Assembly (NCBI GenBank): GCA_041392065.1
Contig: JAWKMU010000006.1
Location: 62,001-126,000 of the forward strand
Direction of reading: 5' to 3'
DNA from: CAJQLB01 sp041392065
GTDB lineage: Bacteria > Bacteroidota > Bacteroidia > Flavobacteriales > Flavobacteriaceae
Length of the DNA stretch: 64,000 nt
The notes under the pieces were generated by a model, which saw only the letters and a program-made list of their open reading frames with translations, ran no database searches and was not told the DNA's origin. The position numbers were made by a program, and so were the translations under genes. Numbering within the stretch: position 1 is the first letter of the stretch; every line of letters begins with the position of its first letter. Shown in pieces: positions 58,732 to 64,000 of the stretch.

Positions 58732-59079
58732 TTATTCCAACTCTTTAAGAGCCACAATGGTAAGGGTTTCGTTTTCTTCTTCAAAACCATCTTCATCTTT
58801 AATAACTTCCTTTTTGGTTTTATAAGTCACTTCAAAATTGGTTCCGATTAAATCATCAGAATCTAAATTATAGGTCTCCATAACTTTATCATCAACTTGG
58901 TGAAATGTCATGGTGTACTCATCGCCTTCGCTATCTGTACCAATAAAGTTGTAACCATAGTCTTCTTTGCCATCAAAAACCCCTTCAAAAGTTTCTGTGT
59001 CTTGAGCCTTATTTACAGAAACCAACAAAAGAAAAGACATCACTAAAACACTGATTACAGTGATTGATTTTGTTTTCAT
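58732..59079 (-). CDS. Small exported protein of unknown function
   Basis: 115 residues from MKTKSITVIS (ATG at 59077-59079). A longer frame adds 19 residues before the signal peptide and is less likely. Signal peptide (ISVLVMSFLLLVSVNKAQ), then a small acidic beta-rich domain (FEGVFDGKEDYGYNFIGTDSEGDEYTMTFHQVDD). The domain layout (a beta sheet around YNF..DSEGDEYTM) resembles the 76-residue protein at 59789 (DDFLIYRIESL) only in general character. Not recognised. Confidence 0.7.
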   Translation of the reverse strand: MKTKSITVISVLVMSFLLLVSVNKAQDTETFEGVFDGKEDYGYNFIGTDSEGDEYTMTFHQVDDKVMETYNLDSDDLIGTNFEVTYKTKKEVIKDEDGFEEENETLTIVALKELE

Positions 59080-59287
59080 TTTAATAAAATTTAATGTTGA
59101 AAATTGTATGTTTTCTTCCGAAGTTTGCCACCTCAAGTCTGAAGAACGCTTTTAGTAAACTTACTTTGTGAAGTTACGCGTGGCTTTATATCTTTTAGGA
59201 TATATATACGATTTTAAATTAATGCTAGATTACGAAAAATAATAGTACCTAAATTTTAATAGTTATAAACCAAATGGTTTTAGCTTG

Positions 59288-59317
59288 AAACAGCAACTGA
59301 CTATTCAGTTGCTGTTT
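59288..59317. terminator. Strong hairpin, probable terminator
   Basis: A perfect 13-bp stem AAACAGCAACTGA (59288-59300), loop CTAT, complement 59305-59317. It is 50 bases downstream of the minus-strand VOC gene, but the T-run is better on the plus strand (TTTATTTTAA). Either use is possible; the plus-strand reading would require a short unannotated RNA. Confidence 0.75.
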
Positions 59318-59366
59318 ATTTTAATATTGATTTGATAGTTGTATTATATATAACTACAATATTTGT

Positions 59367-59780
59367 TTAAGATTGAAACATTTGCTTAGGGTCTTTAAAG
59401 CTTTTAAACTCCAACATATAATCGTTTGGGTCTTTTATAAAAAAAGACAGGTGCTCGCCATTTTTATCTTTTAAAAATGTGGTTTGTGCTACAACTTCGA
59501 GGTTTTGCTCTCCAAGTTTAGCATAAATTTTTCCCCAAGTATCAATATCTACAATAACGCCAAAATGAAATGAAGGTAAAATTTTACCTTCAAACACATA
59601 ATTTGGACTGTTAAAATTAAATTTAGTAGCTTTAATAAAGGTCAATTGGTGGTCAAACAAATTAACATCAACCCAATTTTGCGAGGAGCGACCTAAAGAT
59701 GCTCCAATGGTATTTACATAAAAATTTTTGGTGTCCTTAACACTAAGGCATGGTAAAGACATGTGGAATGAAGTTTGCAT
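59367..59780 (-). CDS. VOC (glyoxalase-fold) protein
   Basis: 137 residues. FHMSLPCLSVKDTKNFYVNTIGASLGRSSQNWVDVNLFDHQLTF and HLSFFIKDPNDYMLEFKSF hold the usual VOC ligand positions (His, His, Glu). Substrate unknown. It is 8 bases downstream of the 76-residue gene on the same strand. Confidence 0.83.
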   Translation of the reverse strand: MQTSFHMSLPCLSVKDTKNFYVNTIGASLGRSSQNWVDVNLFDHQLTFIKATKFNFNSPNYVFEGKILPSFHFGVIVDIDTWGKIYAKLGEQNLEVVAQTTFLKDKNGEHLSFFIKDPNDYMLEFKSFKDPKQMFQS

Positions 59781-59788
59781 AGGCCAAA

Positions 59789-60019
59789 TTATAAGGGTTT
59801 TAAACTCTCTATCCTGTAAATTAAAAAATCGTCATCAACATCATCATAAACCTCAACAAAAGATACTCTAAATTTTTTATTTATTAGCGATTTATCGTTT
59901 TTTAAATCGTATTGTTTTAATACACGAGGGTGAACTTCTTCGAATACCATATCTTCACCATTGTCGAACAAAAATGTAAAATACCCATTTCGGTAAGATA
60001 CAAACTCAGCTATTTCCAT
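59789..60019 (-). CDS. Small cytoplasmic protein of unknown function
   Basis: 76 residues, acidic. No signal peptide. A five-strand small beta barrel is suggested by YFTFLFDNGEDMVFEEVHPRVLKQYDLKNDKSLINKKFRVSFVEV. No catalytic motif and not recognised. Part of the minus-strand run between the DHS-like gene region and the VOC gene, 14 bases after the acidic protein gene. Confidence 0.65.
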   Translation of the reverse strand: MEIAEFVSYRNGYFTFLFDNGEDMVFEEVHPRVLKQYDLKNDKSLINKKFRVSFVEVYDDVDDDFLIYRIESLKPL

Positions 60020-60033
60020 TTTACTACAATCCT

Positions 60034-60372
60034 TTAATCGAAATCCTCTGGGTCTTCAGATGGTTCAAGCTCAGAGTCTACGTCTGGATCCTGAATTGCA
60101 TCTGGGTCGTCACTGTCATAATCTTCATAATCATCTTCATCATAATTTTCCATGGTTTTTACCAATTTGGTACTCACTTTTACCAAATACTTGGTATCGT
60201 CGGTTTCGACCTGAACAGCTTCTACCAATTCGTTTTTAGCATTCCTAAAGGTAATAATCTGGTCTTCGTCATAGCCATCAGGATATTTTTCAACCAACAA
60301 TCCTAATATTTCTGGTGTTAGTTTTTTAAAATCAACGATAACGCGTTTTTTATTGTCGTTTCTATTTTTCAT
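60034..60372 (-). CDS. Small acidic protein of unknown function
   Basis: 112 residues. An ordered N-terminal ~70 residues (RVIVDFKKLTPEILGLLVEKYPDGYDEDQIITFRNAKNELVEAVQVETDDTKYLVKVS) followed by an extremely acidic Asp/Glu tail (EDYDSDDPDAIQDPDVDSELEPSED). The pattern resembles a conserved flavobacterial protein of unknown role. It sits 27 bases downstream of the polyamine operon and may be co-transcribed. Confidence 0.7.
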   Translation of the reverse strand: MKNRNDNKKRVIVDFKKLTPEILGLLVEKYPDGYDEDQIITFRNAKNELVEAVQVETDDTKYLVKVSTKLVKTMENYDEDDYEDYDSDDPDAIQDPDVDSELEPSEDPEDFD

Positions 60373-60399
60373 TTTTAAAGTTTGAAAACATATTTTAAT

Positions 60400-61374
60400 T
60401 TACATGCCCAAAAGATAAGCAAAAATTAATGGCGCAACTATAGTTGCATCACTTTCTATAATAAATTTTGGTGTATTAATATCTAATTTTCCCCAAGTGA
60501 TCTTTTCGTTAGGTACAGCTCCAGAATAAGAGCCATAACTTGTAGTAGAATCACTTATTTGACAAAAATAGCTCCAAAACGGAGTATCAGTACGTTCCAT
60601 GTCTTGGTATAACATTGGCACAACACATATTGGGAAATCACCAGCTATTCCGCCTCCAATCTGGAAAAATCCTATGCCTTTTTCGGAATTATCTGTATAC
60701 CAATCTGCCAAAAAGGTCATATATTCTATACCAGATTTCATGGTACTTGCTTTAAGCTCTCCTTTAAGTACGTAGCTTGCAAAAATATTTCCCATTGTGC
60801 TATCTTCCCAACCAGGGCAAACTATAGGTAAATTCTTTTGTGCTGCAGCATACATCCAAGAGTCCTTAACATCAATTTCATAATATTGCTCTAAAACTCC
60901 TGATAGCAACATTTTATACATAAATTCATGTGGTAAATAACGCTCTCCTTTTTCTTCGGCATCTTTCCAGATTTTAAAAATATGCGCTTGCAAACGTCTG
61001 AAAGCTTCATGCTCAGGAATACAAGTATCAGTAACTCTATTTAGGCCTTTTTCTAATAGATCCCATTCTTCCTGAGGTGTTAAATCGCGATAATTTGGAA
61101 CACGTTTGTAATGTGAATGAGCAACCAAATTCATGATATCTTCTTCAAGGTTAGCACCAGTGCACGAAACAATATGTACTTTATCTTGTCTAATCATTTC
61201 GGCAAAACTCTTTCCAAGTTCTGCAGTACTCATTGCTCCTGCAAGCGATACCAGCATTTTGGCTCCAGAATCAAGTTGTGCCTCATAACCTTTTGCTGCA
61301 TCTACCAAAGCTGCTGCGTTAAAATGCAGATAATGTTTTTGTATAAATTGTGAGATTGGTCCTTTAGTAGTCAT
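60400..61374 (-). CDS. Deoxyhypusine synthase family protein (probable polyamine synthase)
   Basis: 324 residues. The family blocks KMLVSLAGAMSTAELGKSF, VSCTGANLEED, PIVCPGWEDSTMGN and GIGFFQIGGGIAGD (NAD-binding) are present, and the catalytic Lys is Lys296 in ITWGKLD. Bacteria lack the eukaryotic eIF5A substrate; homologues act as homospermidine synthases or in spermidine routes. Position after speA-speB (11-base overlap with the agmatinase gene) supports a polyamine-making role here. Confidence 0.9.
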   Translation of the reverse strand: MTTKGPISQFIQKHYLHFNAAALVDAAKGYEAQLDSGAKMLVSLAGAMSTAELGKSFAEMIRQDKVHIVSCTGANLEEDIMNLVAHSHYKRVPNYRDLTPQEEWDLLEKGLNRVTDTCIPEHEAFRRLQAHIFKIWKDAEEKGERYLPHEFMYKMLLSGVLEQYYEIDVKDSWMYAAAQKNLPIVCPGWEDSTMGNIFASYVLKGELKASTMKSGIEYMTFLADWYTDNSEKGIGFFQIGGGIAGDFPICVVPMLYQDMERTDTPFWSYFCQISDSTTSYGSYSGAVPNEKITWGKLDINTPKFIIESDATIVAPLIFAYLLGM

Positions 61375-62305
61375 CTTCGTTATCGTTAAATTTAGAATTG
61401 TTTTTATTTACGTAAGCGCTATCAAAAGAGTTGTCGTAATCGTCATCAGCGTCTTGATCCTGAAATTTGTAGCTCAACATTTTATAGTACAATTTAGCTG
61501 CAAGAAAATCGGACGATTTTTCATTTGGGTTTGGGCAAAGCTCAACAATATCAAAACCAACTACATTTTTTTCTTGAAAAACCTGCTTTAAAAAATCTAA
61601 AGTTTCGTACCAAAGAAGTCCTCCTGGTTCTGGAGTTCCTGTGCTTGGCATAATGGAAGGATCAAAAGCATCTAAATCAATTGTAATAAAAACGTTATCT
61701 GTCATTTGGTCTATGGCAGAATCTACCCAATTGTCATCAACTGCCATATCATGAGCAAAATAGGTTTTTTCTTCATCCATAACCGTTTTCTCAATGATGT
61801 CCATAGAGCGAATACCTACTTGTATTAAATTAGTGGTTTGGCTGGCTTCGTAAACTGCACAAGCATGATTACACTTTGAGCCTTGATAGCTTTTACGCAA
61901 ATCTGCATGAGCATCTATTTGTAACACTGTAAGACTTGGGAACATTTCGTTAAATGCACGTATAGTACCAATTGAAATGGAATGCTCACCTCCAAAAATG
62001 GTTACAAATTTGTTCTTTTTAATGTACTTTTTTGTAACTTCATGAACCGCATCAACCATAGCTTCTGGTGAGCTGTTTTCTGTAACTGCATCTGCTAAAA
62101 ATACGCCTTGTTTATAAACCTCAGTATCTGTTTCTATGTCGTAAAGTTCCATGTTTTCAGAAGCATTTAAAAAGGCTTCTGGTCCTTTATCTGATCCTTT
62201 TTGCCATGTACTTGTACCATCGTAAGGCACAGGAATTAATACAATTTTTGCTTGGTCTAATTTTGCAAGTTCTTCTGGAATTCCAGCATAAGTTTTACTC
62301 TTCAT
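61364..62305 (-). CDS. speB: Agmatinase/arginase family ureohydrolase
   Basis: 313 residues. Metal-binding motifs FGGEHSIS, DAHADLR and DLDAFDPS, all with their conserved Asp/His residues, define the ureohydrolase family; the position after an arginine decarboxylase indicates agmatinase (agmatine to putrescine plus urea). The C-terminal ~30 residues form an acidic tail (DQDADDDYDNSFDSAYVNKNN). Overlaps the deoxyhypusine synthase-like gene. Confidence 0.88.
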   Translation of the reverse strand: MKSKTYAGIPEELAKLDQAKIVLIPVPYDGTSTWQKGSDKGPEAFLNASENMELYDIETDTEVYKQGVFLADAVTENSSPEAMVDAVHEVTKKYIKKNKFVTIFGGEHSISIGTIRAFNEMFPSLTVLQIDAHADLRKSYQGSKCNHACAVYEASQTTNLIQVGIRSMDIIEKTVMDEEKTYFAHDMAVDDNWVDSAIDQMTDNVFITIDLDAFDPSIMPSTGTPEPGGLLWYETLDFLKQVFQEKNVVGFDIVELCPNPNEKSSDFLAAKLYYKMLSYKFQDQDADDDYDNSFDSAYVNKNNSKFNDNEDDY

Positions 62306-62383
62306 TTTTTTGTTATGTTATTTGGCAAAATATAAATTACTTTTTTAAATATAAATATTTTATTTATCAACTTATTGATTTGT

Positions 62384-63778
62384 TTAATTATAGCCTAAAA
62401 TTTTAAGCAAGTCCTCACTTTTCTGTTGTTCGCTAAACAGTTCTGTTAAAATTTTTCCGTCTTTATCTTTGCTTATCAATATGTGCTTTGGCGAAGGGAT
62501 TAGGCAGTGTTGCAAACCTCCAAAACCACCAATAGTTTCTTGATATGCTCCTGTATTGAAAAATCCTATATACAATGGTTTGTCTTTATTGTATTTTGGC
62601 AAATAAATAGCATTCATATGCTGTTCGCTATTGTAGTAATCGTCACTATCACAAGTAAGTCCTCCAAGTAAAACGCGTTCGTAAGAATCGTTCCAGCGGT
62701 TTATAGGCAACATGATAAATCGCTTATTAATTGCCCAAGTATCTGGAAGTGTTGTGATGAATGATGAGTTGATCATGTTCCACTTTTCACGATCGTTTTG
62801 CTGTTTTTGGTAAAGCACTTCATAAATAGCTCCACCACTTTCGCCAACGGTAAAACTTCCAAATTCTGTAAATATGTTTGGGACATCTACCTCTTCATCT
62901 TCGCAAGTAACTTTAATTTGGTTCACGATTTCATCTACCAAGTATTCATAATCAAAATCAAAAGCCAATGAATTTTTTATTGGGAATCCTCCTCCAATAT
63001 TTAAACTGTCTAAGGAAGGGCAAATCTTTTTTAAACTCGTGTAAACTTTTAAACATTTTAAAAGCTCGTTCCAATAATAGGCATTGTCACGGATTCCTGT
63101 ATTAATAAAAAAGTGAAGCATTTTTAACTTTACTTTTTTATTGTTCTGTATCTGTTTTTTGTAAAACGGAACAATATCTTTATAACCAATACCAAGACGT
63201 GAGGTATAAAACTCAAACTTTGGTTCTTCTTCTGATGCAATACGAATGCCTACATTAAATTTTCCTTTTATTTCTTTAGAAAGTAAATCTATTTCTTCGT
63301 AATTGTCTATAATAGGAATTGCATTTTTGTGACCATTGTTTATTAGTCTCGCAATATTAGCCACATATTGCTCTCGTTTAAAACCATTACTAATAACGTA
63401 AGTGTTGTTATCTATTTTTCCTTCTTTTTTTAGGTTTTCGACAATATCAATATCAAAAGCCGAAGACGTTTCTATATGAATGTCATTTTTAAGGGCTTCG
63501 TGCAATACGTGTTTAAAATGTGAACTTTTGGTACAGTAGCAATAGTTGTACTTTCCTTTATATTCATATTTCTCAATAGCTGTATTGAACCAGTTTTTGG
63601 CACGCTGTATATTGTTTGATATTTGCGGCAAGTAGGTAAATTTTAATGGCGCACCATATTGTTGAACAAGATTCATAAGGTCAATATTATGAAAGCGCAA
63701 TTTGTTATCTGAAAGTGTAAACTCTTCTTGAGGGAAGTGAAATGTTTGATAAATTAAATCGAAATATTTTGTGTTCAT
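62384..63778 (-). CDS. speA: Arginine decarboxylase (PLP, alanine racemase fold)
   Basis: 464 residues. The PLP Lys lies in YNYCYCTKSSHFKHVL (residues ~80-95); GFKREQYVANIARLIN, LHFFINTGIRD, LNIGGGFPIKNSLAFD and TEFGSFTVGESG are typical of biosynthetic arginine decarboxylase/diaminopimelate decarboxylase-like enzymes. The sheet-domain Cys and Asp in LGGLTCDSDDY are present near the C-terminus. Shorter than the classical ~630-residue SpeA, as is usual in Bacteroidetes. First gene of the polyamine operon. Decarboxylation of arginine is inferred from the next gene. Confidence 0.88.
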   Translation of the reverse strand: MNTKYFDLIYQTFHFPQEEFTLSDNKLRFHNIDLMNLVQQYGAPLKFTYLPQISNNIQRAKNWFNTAIEKYEYKGKYNYCYCTKSSHFKHVLHEALKNDIHIETSSAFDIDIVENLKKEGKIDNNTYVISNGFKREQYVANIARLINNGHKNAIPIIDNYEEIDLLSKEIKGKFNVGIRIASEEEPKFEFYTSRLGIGYKDIVPFYKKQIQNNKKVKLKMLHFFINTGIRDNAYYWNELLKCLKVYTSLKKICPSLDSLNIGGGFPIKNSLAFDFDYEYLVDEIVNQIKVTCEDEEVDVPNIFTEFGSFTVGESGGAIYEVLYQKQQNDREKWNMINSSFITTLPDTWAINKRFIMLPINRWNDSYERVLLGGLTCDSDDYYNSEQHMNAIYLPKYNKDKPLYIGFFNTGAYQETIGGFGGLQHCLIPSPKHILISKDKDGKILTELFSEQQKSEDLLKILGYN

Positions 63779-64000
63779 TCTTTATTTTAAACTGTGATAT
63801 TTTATAATGTTAAAAATAGAAACTTTTGGGTTTCAATATAGCAAATAAAGAATGTGCATCAAACTCGAATTGGGTTCTGCGTAGTAGGCACAAAACCAAA
63901 ATTATGTTGGCTTGCTGAGATAGGAAAAACGGAAGTAAGCTTTAAAATTCGGTTTCTTAAACGATAAGCAGCTTTTGAGTATGACTTCCTAATTTTCAAA

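Noticed and set aside
58732..59136. Longer start (59136) for the small exported protein
   Set aside because: The added 19 residues precede a normal signal peptide starting at 59079.
63779..64000. Window tail upstream of speA
   Set aside because: 222 bases without a credible ORF, repeat copy or clear promoter; nothing is claimed.

Overview
The window looks like chromosomal DNA of a member of the Flavobacteriaceae (Bacteroidetes). The DNA is AT-rich by eye. It carries the gliding genes gldB and gldC next to nadE, and Bacteroidetes-type families (DUF4369-like/TlpA thiol oxidoreductases, DUF4286, DUF4199, HTTM, DUF547). Promoters fit the Bacteroidetes pattern TTG-N17..23-TAnnTTTG, and there are no obvious Shine-Dalgarno sequences. 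Genes are densely packed, often overlapping by 1-20 bases. The only gene-free stretch over 300 bases is 27393-27819. The genus is not determined.

Layout. 1-6.2 kb: the end of an LD-carboxypeptidase gene, exported proteins, a YceI protein divergent from a membrane-spanning OmpR-type regulator, yraN, and a TlpA-like protein. 6.3-15.3 kb: mfd, a TerB-like gene, fbp, an acetyltransferase overlapping a monofunctional aspartate kinase, and an OlsF-like fused acyltransferase. 15.3-17.2 kb: a small arsenic operon (arsR, DUF6428, GNAT, arsC) behind a perfect 26-bp operator palindrome. 17.3-25.6 kb: small soluble and membrane proteins, a LuxR-type regulator beside a promoter with two tandem sites, a hydroxyacid dehydrogenase, mgtE, rsmA. 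25.6-33.8 kb: TPR protein, serS, HTTM protein, ribF, pth, rplY, prs. 33.9 kb: tRNA-Leu(CAA). 34.8-41.2 kb: an arsenosugar biosynthesis cluster (AhpD-like protein, radical SAM ArsS, two arsenosugar glycosyltransferases, a purine nucleoside phosphorylase, ArsM, a fatty-acid-hydroxylase-type protein, DUF547). 41.2-48.8 kb: a glycosidase-like lipoprotein, a flavoprotein plus polytopic Fe-S protein, and three membrane-associated glycosyltransferases. 48.8-53.7 kb: gldC, gldB, nadE, a degenerate response regulator, dnaG. 53.8-58.7 kb: an ECF sigma / anti-sigma / outer-membrane operon, a lone exported protein bounded by an exact inverted repeat (cassette-like), and a metallophosphoesterase. 58.7-63.8 kb: small proteins and a speA-speB-deoxyhypusine-synthase-like polyamine operon.

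How genes work together. Two separate arsenic systems are present: reduction/regulation at 15-17 kb, and methylation plus conversion to arsenosugars at 35-41 kb. The phosphorylase in the second cluster fits the missing deglycosylation step between the ArsS nucleoside product and the sugar that is then glycosylated.

The most unusual content is a set of short palindromic repeat families scattered through the window. One has a fixed 12-base loop with stems that covary between copies. Copies sit in frame inside mfd, a dehydrogenase gene and two glycosyltransferase genes, and others form the C-terminal tails of two proteins. There is also a pair of collinear ~140-bp intergenic repeats, and a single-gene cassette-like unit bounded by an 11-bp inverted repeat. 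No phage, IS element, CRISPR array or rRNA was seen. All calls come from reading the sequence; no database search was run.
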